Shown here piece by piece: positions 8,813 to 20,620 of a DNA stretch of 63,799 bases. The DNA lies in the NCBI GenBank assembly GCA_003669605.1, contig QWOP01000079.1, forward strand, positions 1-63,799, given 5' to 3'. The DNA comes from Planctomycetota bacterium (GTDB taxonomy: Bacteria > Planctomycetota > Planctomycetia > Pirellulales > UBA1268). Every line of letters begins with the position of its first letter. Position 1 is the first letter of the stretch. The position numbers and the translations under genes are program-made. The notes under the pieces are model-generated. The model was not told the DNA's origin and did not search any database. It worked only from the letters and a program-made list of their open reading frames with translations.

Positions 8813-11800
8813 ATGCCTGCCACAGAACAAACCTGGCGCAACCTCAAACTGCTGCACGTCGTGTTCGGAATCACGGCGATCCTGCTGCTGTTGGCGACGA
8901 TTGCCATGCTTGTGGCCGACCACAACCGGCCATGGAAGAAATACCAGCGGGAGTTCCGGGCTCTCGAGACTTGGTCTGCGGCCGCTCGTGTGGACGAACA
9001 GGACTCCCGAAGCTACGAGGAGAAGTCCCGCGAACTCGAGACCGCCCTGGCCGACGCCCGTCGCCTCGACATCGCGCCCGAACTGGCAGCGCGGTTTCTC
9101 TCTCAGGTGCGGACGGTGGCCGACGATGCGGTGGCCGCTGACGCTGTGCAAACCGACATCGATCAACTCAGTTCGCAGTCCGATGCCGGCGAACGCCTCG
9201 TCCGCCGCGGCGATTTGCTGGTGCGGATGCGCGACATTGTCAAGCGGGCTCGTTTTCGCGAGGACAATCACGCCGGACAGTTGAAGTTGCGGAAAGCGGA
9301 ATTCGACAAATGCCGGGCTGACTACGAGCTCGCAGTCAGCCAGGAGTTGCCACAGCCGCGTCTCGATTTCCTGCTGGGAGTCGCCGAGGCGAAGCGGGCC
9401 GAGGTCGGCGAAGCAACTCTCCAGACTCAGACGTCCAACACCCATCGCAAGGGCTTGGAAGCGACTCTCCGAGAAATTACAGCCAGTGAGGATCTGGCGG
9501 CCAAGACCCTAGGCGACCACCGCACGAAGCTCACCCTGCTCACCAAGACCCTCGCCGACCGGGCCCCGAACGCTGGGAAGACGTTGCTTGAACTGCCGGT
9601 CCTCGACGCCTTCAACGGACCACTGCGGATCGATCAACTGTGGTTGCCGCAGTTGACGCTCAATAACAACTTCCGTGACGTCGCCCGTTTCGATCGCTGC
9701 ATCACCTGCCACAAGGGTATGGATAAGTCGGTCGCAGGTTCTCCCACGGAGCCCGCCTATGCGGAGCAATCGACGCTCACGCTCACGCTTCCAGCCCCAG
9801 CGGCGCGTGAAGGGGGCGCTGTTGCGGTTGTCGCCGACGGCAATTCCCAACTGGAGGAACTGTTCGGCTTCCATCTCGCTCCCCAGGGGCTCTTTCGACC
9901 TGAGGATGCGACGGTGGGTGCTGTGCTCCCGGGTTCCCCTGCCGCGATCGCCGGAGTGACCGCTGGCGACGTCATCGAAAGCATCGATGGCGGCAAGGTG
10001 TTCGCCCGGGGCGCGGCGGTCTCCACGCTTCTTGGGGCTTCCGCAACCGGCCGGCCGCTGGAGTTACAAATCCGCCGCGGTGTGCCTCAGCCCTACGCAA
10101 CACACCCCCGGCTCGATCTCTTCGTGGGCTCGACCAGCCCTCATCCGATGCAGACTTTCGGTTGCACGATCTGCCATCAAGGGCAGGGGAGCGCCACCAG
10201 TTTTAAATGGTCGTCCCATACCGCCAACACCCCGAAGCAGGGGCATCAGTGGCATGACGACCATGGATGGTTCAACAACCATCACTGGATCCAGCCGATG
10301 CTCCCCAACCGCTTCGAGCAGTCGGGGTGTCTGAAGTGTCATCATCAGGTGGTCGATCTCGAGCCCAGCGCGAAGTTCCCTGAACCACCAGCTCCCAAGG
10401 TGGTCGAGGGCTATCACCTCATCCGTCAGTACGGCTGTTACGGCTGTCACGAGATCAACGGCTACGCCGGCCCCGACAAGCGGATCGGACCCGATCTGCG
10501 CGTGGCTCCCAACTTCCACGAAGTCGCTGAGGCACTCGCGACCGATCCTGGACTGACCGGGTTGGAGGGGGGTGTGGCCCAACTCGTGGAGGATGTCCGC
10601 TCCAGCCCAGACGGACGGCAGTCGCGGGAGCGACTCCGCCAGGCGCTCGAACTCGATGCGGCAGCGGGCGCAGACTCCAGACTCTCCAGCCGGTCTCATC
10701 AACTCGCAGCCCAACTCAAGGATCCGGAGACGCCGGGCTCGTTGCCGAAGGTCGGCCCCAGCCTGAGGCACGTCGCCGCCAAGGACAGTTTCGAATGGCT
10801 CTACGCATGGTTGCGAAATCCTCAGGACTTCCGGCCTTCGACAAAGATGCCGCGGTTCTTTGGTCTTTGGGAACACCTTTCCGGGAAGGGACTCGAGGAA
10901 TCGCAGCGTTACGAGCCGATAGAGATCCGCTCGATGATTACCTACCTGCAAAACGCCAGTGCGCCGTTTGAATACGTGGCGCCTCATCAGGACATCACCG
11001 CGGCGGTTGACGTGGAGCGGGGCCGCAAGGTTGTCCAAGTCCGCGGCTGCCTGGCATGTCACCAGCATGCTGATTTTCCGGAAGCCACCAGCACACACGG
11101 CCCGAACCTTTCCCGGATCGGCGCCAAGGTTGCATCCCACCCGCGGGGCCAGGAGTGGCTTTACAGTTGGCTGCGTGAACCAGCCCGCTACCACCCGCGG
11201 ACGCTGATGCCCAACGTCCTTCTGGAGCCTATCAAGCTCGCCGACGGCAGCCTCAGCGATCCTGCCGCTGACGCCACCGCCTACCTGCTGGGCTCCACAG
11301 ACGGCTGGAAGGCGACCGACGTCCCGGCGGCTGGGTCGCTTACCGCCGAAGAGCGTGTTGCCACTGAGGAATTGGCGCTGATGTATCTCAAGGACCGCTT
11401 CCCGGCAACGCGGGCCGCTGCTGTCTTGAGCGCTGGAGTCCCTCCGGAGCAGTCCTCCATCACCGGCGATGAGCGAATGTTCGTCGGCCTGACAGCCGAC
11501 AACCGAGACGCCAGGCTCTTGGACTACGTCGGCAAGAAGACGATTGCCAAACTCTCCTGCGCTGGCTGCCACGACATCCCCGGCTTTGAGGACGCCAAGG
11601 CGGCCGGCGCCGCCCTGGCCGATTGGGGCCGGAAGGAGTCGTCGAAGATCGCTTTCGAGCAGGTATCGCACTTCGTGATGCACTCGTTGTCCGCAGGTCA
11701 TGATGGTCAGGCCGGCGACCACAGTGCTCACGTTCCGCATGACGTACCGCATGGCAACGAGGGCGGCGCTGCTCCGACCGATCACGCCGTCGGCACCCAT

Positions 11801-13444
11801 GGCTCCACCGGTCACGAGAGCCTGCCGAACGACGAACCGCTGGCCCCCGATCTCGCCTATACGGCAACCGATGTGGCCCACATCAGCCCCGAATCGGTCG
11901 ATCCTGACACCGGCTATTTCCTGGAGAAGTTGCTCGGTCACGAGCGGGAAGGTTTTCTCTGGCAGAAGTTGCGGGCTCCACGGAGTTACGACTACAAAAA
12001 GGCAGAAAACAAGTCCTATAACGAACGTTACCGGATGCCGCAGTTTCCGTTTGATCAGCAGCAGCGTGAAGCTGTGATGACGTTCGTCCTCGGCTTGGTG
12101 GCTGAACCGCCAGCTGCTCAGTTTGTCCACCACCCCAAAGCACGCGATCAGGCACGCCTTGCGGGGTTAAAGGTCGCCGAGCAATACAACTGTGGTGGCT
12201 GCCACGCGCTCCAGTTGGACCGCTGGGATGTTCGCTACCGCCCTGAATCTCTGGGCGACGGACAGGCGGCGGCGGATTATCCATTTCTCTCCCCGCATTT
12301 CACTCCGGATGATGTTGCTGCCTCGGAGACGATCGACCGTCAGGGCCGGCGGAAGGCCACGCTGATCGGCATGCCGGGTCTGAACCCGGATACCGGAAAG
12401 CCACAACTTGTCGACGAGGATGGTGTGCCGATCGAGGAGGATGATGTGGAAGCGGCGCCACACCGCCCATTCATGCTCTGGAAGGATGTGCTCATCGACG
12501 GCGCCCCGCGGATCGTCGGAGGCCCCAATCTGATGGTCCCCCAAGATGCCATCGAAGCCGGGCATCACTACCCGGCCAGGGGAGGCGAACTGGCCCGCAT
12601 CCTCTATTCGGTGGTGATCGCCGACGAAAAGCAGATCAACCCCAACGTCAAGGCCGACGACGCATGGGGATGGTTGCCGCCACCGCTCGTGGGAGAGGGA
12701 AGAAAGGTGCAGTCGGGATGGCTGCACCGTTTCCTGCTCAACCCGCAATCGATTCGCCCAGCTGCGGTGTTGCGAATGCCGAAATTTAACTTCCAGTCGG
12801 CTGAGTCAGCGGCACTGGTGGACTATTTTGCCGCCGTGGATGGTGCCGAGTTTCCGTACGTCTACGATCCCCGACTTGACGAGAGTACGGTGGCGACCAC
12901 CGAGGCCGGCCATCCAGGTCACCTCGAGGGGGCGATGAAAATCGTCACCAACACCAACTACTGCGTGAAGTGCCACCTCGTTGGATCGTATTCCCCACCC
13001 GGCAATCCCAAGGCTCTCGCACCGCAGTTGGAAGAAGTGCATGAGCGGCTCCGCCCCGACTACGTGCACAATTGGATCGCCAATCCGAAGCGGTATCTGC
13101 CCTACACCGGCATGCCGGTGAACATCCCCTTCGACAAGCCGGTCAGTCAGGATCTCTACCGGGGCAGCAGCGAGCAGCAGGTCGATGCGCTCACCGATCT
13201 GCTCATGCACTTCGATCGGTTCGCCAAACGCAACCTTTCCCTTGAGGCATACCTCAAGCAAGCCCCGCTTCCGCTCCAGCCGGGGGAGGCTGTCCCTGCG
13301 GCAAGCTTCGATCCGGAGCTCCGCAACACGAATGATTCGCAATCCGATCCCCCTGCAAAAGTACCGGCAGATGTCAGCGGACAGGCTCCGGGCTCTGCAG
13401 ATCAAAGCCTCTCCCCGCTCCCATCGGCTGTTCCTCTGGGATGA
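8813..13444 (+). CDS. Giant eight-heme cytochrome c with PDZ domain
   Basis: A 1543-residue membrane-anchored protein. One N-terminal helix (about residues 12-35) is followed by an alpha-helical, charged stretch to about residue 270. Eight CxxCH heme sites start at C296, C451, C506, C542, C746, C916, C1127 and C1384. A PDZ-like domain (about 350-426, GSPAAIAGVTAGDVIESIDGG) lies between hemes one and two. A His-rich loop occupies about 958-1006. Position after the Rieske and cytochrome b genes suggests it replaces cytochrome c1/f as electron acceptor of the complex and faces the periplasm. I know of no standard bc subunit of this size or with a PDZ insertion. A 689-codon antisense frame inside it is a shadow. 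Confidence 0.9.
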   Translation: MPATEQTWRNLKLLHVVFGITAILLLLATIAMLVADHNRPWKKYQREFRALETWSAAARVDEQDSRSYEEKSRELETALADARRLDIAPELAARFLSQVRTVADDAVAADAVQTDIDQLSSQSDAGERLVRRGDLLVRMRDIVKRARFREDNHAGQLKLRKAEFDKCRADYELAVSQELPQPRLDFLLGVAEAKRAEVGEATLQTQTSNTHRKGLEATLREITASEDLAAKTLGDHRTKLTLLTKTLADRAPNAGKTLLELPVLDAFNGPLRIDQLWLPQLTLNNNFRDVARFDRCITCHKGMDKSVAGSPTEPAYAEQSTLTLTLPAPAAREGGAVAVVADGNSQLEELFGFHLAPQGLFRPEDATVGAVLPGSPAAIAGVTAGDVIESIDGGKVFARGAAVSTLLGASATGRPLELQIRRGVPQPYATHPRLDLFVGSTSPHPMQTFGCTICHQGQGSATSFKWSSHTANTPKQGHQWHDDHGWFNNHHWIQPMLPNRFEQSGCLKCHHQVVDLEPSAKFPEPPAPKVVEGYHLIRQYGCYGCHEINGYAGPDKRIGPDLRVAPNFHEVAEALATDPGLTGLEGGVAQLVEDVRSSPDGRQSRERLRQALELDAAAGADSRLSSRSHQLAAQLKDPETPGSLPKVGPSLRHVAAKDSFEWLYAWLRNPQDFRPSTKMPRFFGLWEHLSGKGLEESQRYEPIEIRSMITYLQNASAPFEYVAPHQDITAAVDVERGRKVVQVRGCLACHQHADFPEATSTHGPNLSRIGAKVASHPRGQEWLYSWLREPARYHPRTLMPNVLLEPIKLADGSLSDPAADATAYLLGSTDGWKATDVPAAGSLTAEERVATEELALMYLKDRFPATRAAAVLSAGVPPEQSSITGDERMFVGLTADNRDARLLDYVGKKTIAKLSCAGCHDIPGFEDAKAAGAALADWGRKESSKIAFEQVSHFVMHSLSAGHDGQAGDHSAHVPHDVPHGNEGGAAPTDHAVGTHGSTGHESLPNDEPLAPDLAYTATDVAHISPESVDPDTGYFLEKLLGHEREGFLWQKLRAPRSYDYKKAENKSYNERYRMPQFPFDQQQREAVMTFVLGLVAEPPAAQFVHHPKARDQARLAGLKVAEQYNCGGCHALQLDRWDVRYRPESLGDGQAAADYPFLSPHFTPDDVAASETIDRQGRRKATLIGMPGLNPDTGKPQLVDEDGVPIEEDDVEAAPHRPFMLWKDVLIDGAPRIVGGPNLMVPQDAIEAGHHYPARGGELARILYSVVIADEKQINPNVKADDAWGWLPPPLVGEGRKVQSGWLHRFLLNPQSIRPAAVLRMPKFNFQSAESAALVDYFAAVDGAEFPYVYDPRLDESTVATTEAGHPGHLEGAMKIVTNTNYCVKCHLVGSYSPPGNPKALAPQLEEVHERLRPDYVHNWIANPKRYLPYTGMPVNIPFDKPVSQDLYRGSSEQQVDALTDLLMHFDRFAKRNLSLEAYLKQAPLPLQPGEAVPAASFDPELRNTNDSQSDPPAKVPADVSGQAPGSADQSLSPLPSAVPLG

Positions 13445-13670
13445 CTTCGAGGGCCACTCCGCACGGATCCTGCGGCACCATTTGCCGGAGTTTCGCCACT
13501 GAGTCCCTCCCCCCACTGCCCCCGCCGTTCACCCTGTCTAAGATTGTCTGTCGAGCATTGCCTGTCTCGAATTGATGGAATCGTTCTCTCACCGCCACGT
13601 ACCAGCCCGCCGCCTCAAGCGGATCGACACGATTCCTCCCCCTGAACGACTCACTCTGGAGGTCATCACG

Positions 13671-14459
13671 ATGTCCCTTCGTCCCTCGCTCACCCGCGTC
13701 GTCGGTTGCACCATGCTCACCGCGAGCCTGGTCGGCTTTTCGCCGGTCTCTGCCGATGACTGGGGAACGATCAAGGGGAAGTTCAAGTTTGGTGGCACCG
13801 CCCCTGCGGTCGCAGAACTCAAGGCCGACAAGGACATTGAGGTGTGCGGAAAACAGAAGCTCCTCAGTGAGGAATTGACCATCGGTCCGGACGGAGGCGT
13901 CGCCAACGTCGTCGTGTTTGTCCGCGACAAGGACGTGAAGATCCACCCCGATCTTGCCGCAGCCAAGAAGGATGCCGTGATCCTCGACAACAAGGATTGC
14001 CGCTTTACCCCTCACGTGGCCTTCGTGCAGACCGGACAGCCGTTCACGATCAGGAATTCCGACACTGTGGGTCACAACAGCAACGTGTCGACGATCAAGA
14101 ATCCGCCCTTCAACGGGCTGATTCCGGCAGGGGGTGATTCTACGGTCACCTTCACTTCCGAAGAAGCGATCCCGGCCCAGGTGGCCTGCAACATCCACCC
14201 CTGGATGAAGGGCTGGGTGGTCGTCCGCCCCAATCCGTACGCTGCGGTCTCCGCCGCAGACGGGACGTTTGAAATCAAAAATGTCCCTGCCGGAGAGGTT
14301 GAATTACAGATGTGGCACGAGAAGGCGGGGTATGTCGGTGAGATCTCCGTCAAGGGAAAGGCTGAGAAGACCGCCAAAGGCAGGAAGAAGATCAAGGTCG
14401 CCGCTGGCGACACCGACCTCGGGGAGATGGTGCTCGATGCCAACCTGTTTAAAAAATGA
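13671..14459 (+). CDS. Cupredoxin-domain exported protein 1
   Basis: A 262-residue secreted protein. The start MSLRPSLTRVV follows GGAGG and leads into a signal peptide ending near VSADD. A cupredoxin-like domain has H135 (VGHNSN), C173, H176 and M179 (ACNIHPWMKGW), matching type-1 copper ligands in C-x2-H-x2-M spacing. The C-terminal ~80 residues read SAADGTFEIKNVPAGEVELQ and resemble a carboxypeptidase-regulatory or plug-like beta sandwich. It probably carries electrons from the multi-heme complex to the oxidase, judged from its position. The next gene is a paralog. Confidence 0.85.
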   Translation: MSLRPSLTRVVGCTMLTASLVGFSPVSADDWGTIKGKFKFGGTAPAVAELKADKDIEVCGKQKLLSEELTIGPDGGVANVVVFVRDKDVKIHPDLAAAKKDAVILDNKDCRFTPHVAFVQTGQPFTIRNSDTVGHNSNVSTIKNPPFNGLIPAGGDSTVTFTSEEAIPAQVACNIHPWMKGWVVVRPNPYAAVSAADGTFEIKNVPAGEVELQMWHEKAGYVGEISVKGKAEKTAKGRKKIKVAAGDTDLGEMVLDANLFKK

Positions 14460-14484
14460 TGCGTCTCACGCAGCGACGTTGTCC

Positions 14485-15390
14485 GTGCGATGGCCGCGCG
14501 ATCGTCGATGGACTGTGGCCGGAGCGCTCCTGATCGGTTCGGTGTTGCTGTGTGGCTGTTCGGAGAGCCGGGTCAAACAACAGCTCGCCGATGTCGAGGC
14601 TGCCAAGCAACTCCGGGCAACGCTCGTCAGCACAGCAACTGAGAGCGGTACAGGCGATGCCGGTGCCGCCGCCTCCACCGGCAGCGGATGGGGTACGCTT
14701 CAGGGCCGCTTCGTGTATGCAGGTACTCCGGGTGATTCAAAGCCTTTGATGGTCGACAAGGACACCGAAGTCTGCACGAAGGACGGCGTCAAATTGCTCG
14801 ACCGGTCTCTGCTTGTCGATCCGTCGACAAAGGGCTTGGCAAGCGTCGTCGTTTTCGCCCGCAAAGCCAGCCGTGTGAAGAATCCGACGCCGCCTGATGC
14901 CCCGCTGCTCTTCGACCAGAAGTACTGTGAGTTCATCACCCCTGTGTTCGCAGCCCGCGTCGGGCAAGCGGTCGATGTCCACAACAGCGACACGGTCGGC
15001 CATAACACAAATATCTCTGGTTCGAGTTTTAACCAACTGATCCCAGCCGGTCAGGGGACCCTCTACAAGCCCGATGCCGAGACCGGCATGCCGACGATGG
15101 TGACGTGCAATATTCATCCGTGGATGAAGGCCTACGCTGTCTTTCGGAAGGACGGTTACGTGGCTGTGAGTACCGCCGACGGCTCCTTCACCATTCCCGA
15201 TCTCCCCGCCGGCGAGCCCCTTGAGTTGCAGGTGTGGCACGAACGTTCTACGGGCCCCAGCGGTGCTCTCGTGATCGATAAGTCCGAACTGAAATGGAAC
15301 TCCAAGGGCCGGTTTCAGGTGAAACTGGAAGCGGACGAGGTGAAGGACATCGGCACCATCGAGGTGCCCTCCTCCGCACTCGGTGGTTGA
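14485..15390 (+). CDS. Cupredoxin-domain lipoprotein 2
   Basis: About 301 residues from the GTG at 14485 (a TTG at 14479 is an alternative; neither has a strong ribosome site). The N-terminus has a lipoprotein signal ending in LCGC. The copper site repeats that of the previous gene: H173 (VGHNTN), C208, H211, M214 (TCNIHPWMKAY), followed by the same SxADGSFTIPDLPAGEPLELQVWHE beta domain. It is thus a membrane-tethered paralog of the upstream cupredoxin. ATG codons just after the upstream stop are out of frame with this protein. Likely an inner-membrane-tethered electron carrier next to the oxidase. Confidence 0.8.
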   Translation: MRWPRDRRWTVAGALLIGSVLLCGCSESRVKQQLADVEAAKQLRATLVSTATESGTGDAGAAASTGSGWGTLQGRFVYAGTPGDSKPLMVDKDTEVCTKDGVKLLDRSLLVDPSTKGLASVVVFARKASRVKNPTPPDAPLLFDQKYCEFITPVFAARVGQAVDVHNSDTVGHNTNISGSSFNQLIPAGQGTLYKPDAETGMPTMVTCNIHPWMKAYAVFRKDGYVAVSTADGSFTIPDLPAGEPLELQVWHERSTGPSGALVIDKSELKWNSKGRFQVKLEADEVKDIGTIEVPSSALGG

Positions 15391-15426
15391 CCGCTGGCCC
15401 CTCCCCGTCCCCCATTCCGACCCACC

Positions 15427-16659
15427 ATGAAACTCACCCCCACAGTTCCCACCGGATGCAACGGCATTGGAAACCAGCCCCCGCGGGCCACTGGTTTCCA
15501 GTCAGCATGGTCACTGGTGCTGCTGACGATCTTCTTCGCCACCGGTTGTGGTGCCACGCCACCAGCGTGGTTCAGGCCCAACATGGTGAAGGCGACCAAG
15601 GAGAAACTGTCTGCCCAGCGGGAGCAGCAGGTTGCCACCATCATGCTGGCGATGTTCGGCACACCTGACGATCCGGTTGCTCTCCCCGAAACGGGTCTCG
15701 ACGAGGCCAAGTTGCGACTGGCAGCGGGGCCTGTCCGCAGCAACATCGTCGGCCGTAAGAACGGCCTGTACCGCGAGCACTGCGCCCACTGCCACGGTAT
15801 TACCGGCGATGCACTGGGGCCAACGGCTGCCTTTCTCAATCCCTATCCGCGCGACTACCGACCGGGCGTCTTCAAGTTCAAGAGCACTGAGCGTGCCGAC
15901 AAGCCGACGCACTCCGACCTGGTGCGTCTGTTAAAGAACGGTGCCCCCGGCACCTCGATGCCATCCTTCGCGTTGTTGAGCGAGACACAGATCGAAGCCC
16001 TCGTGGAATACGTCAAGTATCTGTCGATCCGCGGGGAGACGGAATTCAACCTCATGGGTGCCTTCTTCGAACTCGAAGGCGAAGAAGATGAGTTGCCCTT
16101 GGGGCGTGATTTCCTCGTCGGGGAAATGCTGACACCGGTCACCGAGAAGTGGGCAGCCGCCGCTGGTGCCAGGATCCCCGTCCCCGAAATGCCAGCTGAT
16201 CTCGATCTGGTCGCGTCGGTGGCCAAAGGACGGGCGCTGTTTTACGGTGACAAAGCCAACTGCGTGAAGTGCCACGGGCCGACCGCGTTGGGAGACGGCC
16301 AGGCCAATGATTTTGACGACTGGAACAAGCCGATCGTGGAGTGGAAGAAAGAGATCGCCGGCGAGAAGGACTCGAAATTCCTCGCCAGGGCGCACCGCGT
16401 TCTTGACGGAGATGCGCTGAAGCCGCGGACGATCCAACCCCGCAATCTGCGGCTCGGTATCTACCGCGGCGGACGGCGTCCGCTCGATCTCTATTACCGG
16501 ATCCACGCCGGAGTCAACGGAGCCCCGATGCCCGCAGCCAAGGGGACGATTCCCCCGGAGGACATCTGGGACATCGTCAACTACGTTCGCTCGCTGCCGT
16601 ACGAACTCGACGGCGAACTCGGTGCCGATCGGCCGATGGTGGCGAGGGACCGATTTTGA
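15427..16659 (+). CDS. Diheme cytochrome c lipoprotein
   Basis: A 410-residue protein with a lipobox (FFATGC) near residue 41 and two c-type heme sites, CAHCH at C119 and CVKCH at C279. Each sits in a class-I-like cytochrome c fold; methionine ligands are probably in GTSMPSF and APMPAAKG. About 70 residues separate the two domains. The layout resembles the cytochrome c subunits that sit beside planctomycete and ActE-type complexes. It lies between the cupredoxins and coxB, so it could deliver electrons to CuA, which would fit with CoxB lacking its own cytochrome c domain. Confidence 0.87.
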   Translation: MKLTPTVPTGCNGIGNQPPRATGFQSAWSLVLLTIFFATGCGATPPAWFRPNMVKATKEKLSAQREQQVATIMLAMFGTPDDPVALPETGLDEAKLRLAAGPVRSNIVGRKNGLYREHCAHCHGITGDALGPTAAFLNPYPRDYRPGVFKFKSTERADKPTHSDLVRLLKNGAPGTSMPSFALLSETQIEALVEYVKYLSIRGETEFNLMGAFFELEGEEDELPLGRDFLVGEMLTPVTEKWAAAAGARIPVPEMPADLDLVASVAKGRALFYGDKANCVKCHGPTALGDGQANDFDDWNKPIVEWKKEIAGEKDSKFLARAHRVLDGDALKPRTIQPRNLRLGIYRGGRRPLDLYYRIHAGVNGAPMPAAKGTIPPEDIWDIVNYVRSLPYELDGELGADRPMVARDRF

Positions 16660-16781
16660 ACATGCTGAACATGCTGATGATCTGATCATGCACACGCAGA
16701 CCGCGACTGAGCGGGACGAACACGACGGCAGAGTGCTGGGGTAGTGACTGACAACGCGATTCGGCAAGGGGAGCGACGGCA

Positions 16782-17624
16782 GTGGACAAAGACATCCGGA
16801 ATGAGGGTTGGAGCAGCGGGCTGGCGAAAGGCCGGCGATGGGCCGGTATTGGCTGGAGCCTGCTGTTCCTGCTGGTGCCGGTACTCGGCGTTGCCACTTT
16901 CGCAGTAGCGCCTGTGTACGACGTCTGGCTGCCAAAGGACGTCTCCGAGCATGGCCGCTCCATTGACAGCCTCTTCTACTTCATTCTCGTCCTCACCGGC
17001 GTGGTGTTTATCGCCACCGAGGTGCTGCTCTTCTGGTTCATGTGGAAGTACGACGCCGCGGCTTCCGCCAAGCCGGCAACCTACATCCACGGCAGTCATG
17101 CTCTCGAGGTCGTGTGGACGATCATTCCGGCCGCCACGATGCTCTTCCTGGCGATCTACCAGATGAACACATGGGCTGACGTGAAAATGCGCCGGCCGCG
17201 GATCGCCCCCTCGGCAGAGGTCGTGGCCCGCCAGTTCGAATGGCGGATCCGGTATCCAGGCCGTGACGGCACGCTGGGCACGACTGACGATCTGTTCGTC
17301 GTCAACGACCTCCACGTCCCGATCGACGAGGATTTCCTCGTGCAACTCAAGAGCATGGACGTGCTCCACAGCTTTTTTCTGCCTAACCTGCGGATCAAGC
17401 AAGATGCCGTCCCCGGCATGAAGCAGCCGGTGTGGTTTAAGGCCACCGAAGCGGGCAGTTACGACATTGTCTGCGCCGAGATCTGCGGCTGGGGGCACTA
17501 CAAAATGAAGGGCCGGGTGACGGTGGAATCGCGTGCCGATTTCGACCTCTGGCTGGAACGCCTCGAGGCGGAGCAGGAAGCCACGCAGCCCGCCCCGGAA
17601 CCTGCCACTGTCGCCGCCGACTAA
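16782..17624 (+). CDS. coxB: Cytochrome c oxidase subunit II
   Basis: A 280-residue CuA-bearing subunit with a GTG start preceded by AAGGGGAG. Two membrane helices (about 23-45 and 65-88) precede the cupredoxin domain. The CuA ligands are H196 (VLHSFFLPNLRIKQD) and C231, E233, C235, H239, M242 (CAEICGWGHYKM). There is no C-terminal cytochrome c domain, so the electron donor must be separate, presumably a cupredoxin or the diheme protein upstream. An Ala/Pro-rich tail ends the protein. coxA follows 90 bases later. Confidence 0.96.
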   Translation: MDKDIRNEGWSSGLAKGRRWAGIGWSLLFLLVPVLGVATFAVAPVYDVWLPKDVSEHGRSIDSLFYFILVLTGVVFIATEVLLFWFMWKYDAAASAKPATYIHGSHALEVVWTIIPAATMLFLAIYQMNTWADVKMRRPRIAPSAEVVARQFEWRIRYPGRDGTLGTTDDLFVVNDLHVPIDEDFLVQLKSMDVLHSFFLPNLRIKQDAVPGMKQPVWFKATEAGSYDIVCAEICGWGHYKMKGRVTVESRADFDLWLERLEAEQEATQPAPEPATVAAD

Positions 17625-17714
17625 CTCAGCACGCTCGTCAGCTGGATACGCCATTCCGCTGCCATCCCCCCCCAAACCCACACTCTCCCACGCGATCCAC
17701 CCGGAGGCCTCCCC

Positions 17715-19550
<1,836 letters not shown>

Positions 19551-19564
19551 CGATCCCCACTGCC

Positions 19565-20620
19565 ATGCCCCTCATCGGCACCCCAAACATTGTGCGATCA
19601 GCGGTCAACTGGCCGCACGCTGTTGCATGCCTGTTGGTGGCGGTGACGGCACTGTTGCTCGGGTTCGGAGCGCTCGTAACGACGTATGACGCGGCCATGG
19701 CGGTGCCGGATTGGCCCGGAACGTACGGGCACAACATGTTCCTGTTCCCCCTTACGCAATGGCTCTCTGGGCCCTGGGATCTGTTTCTTGAGCATGGCCA
19801 TCGGCTCTTGGGGGCTCTGGTGGGTGTGCTCTCGCTGCTGCTGGCTGCTGTCACCTGGCGGCGGGACGCGGCCCCCGCGGTCCGCGCCCTCGTTATCGCG
19901 GCGGTGATGCTGGTCATCGTACAGGGGTTGCTGGGGGGGATGCGGGTACTCCTCGACGACAAGACCGTGGCCAAGGTTCATGCCTGCACAGGGCCGCTCT
20001 TCTTTGCGGTCGCCATTGCCATCGCCACGCTCACCCGGCGGATGCCTGCCGCGTTGCAGATCAACCCGCCAGTACGAGGCGTTGGCTTTTCAACCGCTGG
20101 CGACTCCCGGCTGCTGCCGTCCTGGGCAGTCGGTGCGGCAGTTCCCAAGGCACTGGTCGTGGCCGCGTATCTTCAACTGGTGGCCGGTGCCCAACTTCGT
20201 CACATCGATGCCACGATCACCATCGGGGCCTTTCGTTGGATGGTCGTGACGCACCTTGTTGGAGCGGCGATGGTGACGGTGCTTGCCGCTCTGGCGACTT
20301 TCGCCTGGCAGCCGCACGAACCGGTCTCGGCCCGGCGCTGGTCATGGCTCATCCTCAGTATGGTTTTCGGACAGTTGCTCTTGGGCGCAGGAGCTTGGGC
20401 GTTTACCTCGGGTGTGCCGGTCTGGCTGCAGGGTCTGTGGACACCCACGGAGGCGGTGGTTGCCAGGAGCCCGCGAGGTGCGATCGTGATCACAGGACAC
20501 GCCCTCCTTGGAATGATGATCCTCGGGTCTTCGGTCGTCATGGCTCTGGAGTGGGGCAGCGCCGAGGCGCTTGGCGGTCTGATCGGCCCCAACCGCCGCC
20601 GGCAGGGGGTGGCTCGATGA
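19565..20620 (+). CDS. ctaA: Heme A synthase (COX15/CtaA)
   Basis: A 351-residue, eight-helix membrane protein that oxidises the C8 methyl of heme O to make heme A. Four helix histidines are in place: FLEHGHRLLG, VAKVHACTGPL, VTHLVGAAMV and ITGHALLGMM. The start at 19565 gives MPLIGTPNIVRSAVNWPH, right after coxA; the longer open frame reaches back into coxA. The stop overlaps the ctaB start as ATGA. It supplies the cofactor for the A2 oxidase encoded around it. Confidence 0.9.
   Translation: MPLIGTPNIVRSAVNWPHAVACLLVAVTALLLGFGALVTTYDAAMAVPDWPGTYGHNMFLFPLTQWLSGPWDLFLEHGHRLLGALVGVLSLLLAAVTWRRDAAPAVRALVIAAVMLVIVQGLLGGMRVLLDDKTVAKVHACTGPLFFAVAIAIATLTRRMPAALQINPPVRGVGFSTAGDSRLLPSWAVGAAVPKALVVAAYLQLVAGAQLRHIDATITIGAFRWMVVTHLVGAAMVTVLAALATFAWQPHEPVSARRWSWLILSMVFGQLLLGAGAWAFTSGVPVWLQGLWTPTEAVVARSPRGAIVITGHALLGMMILGSSVVMALEWGSAEALGGLIGPNRRRQGVAR

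Noticed and set aside
10064..12133. 689-codon minus-strand frame
   Set aside because: Antisense to the eight-heme cytochrome; no motif, high-GC shadow of the real gene.
16660..16700. Short GAACATGCT duplication after the diheme gene
   Set aside because: Two 9-bp units without a hairpin or T-run; no function suggested.
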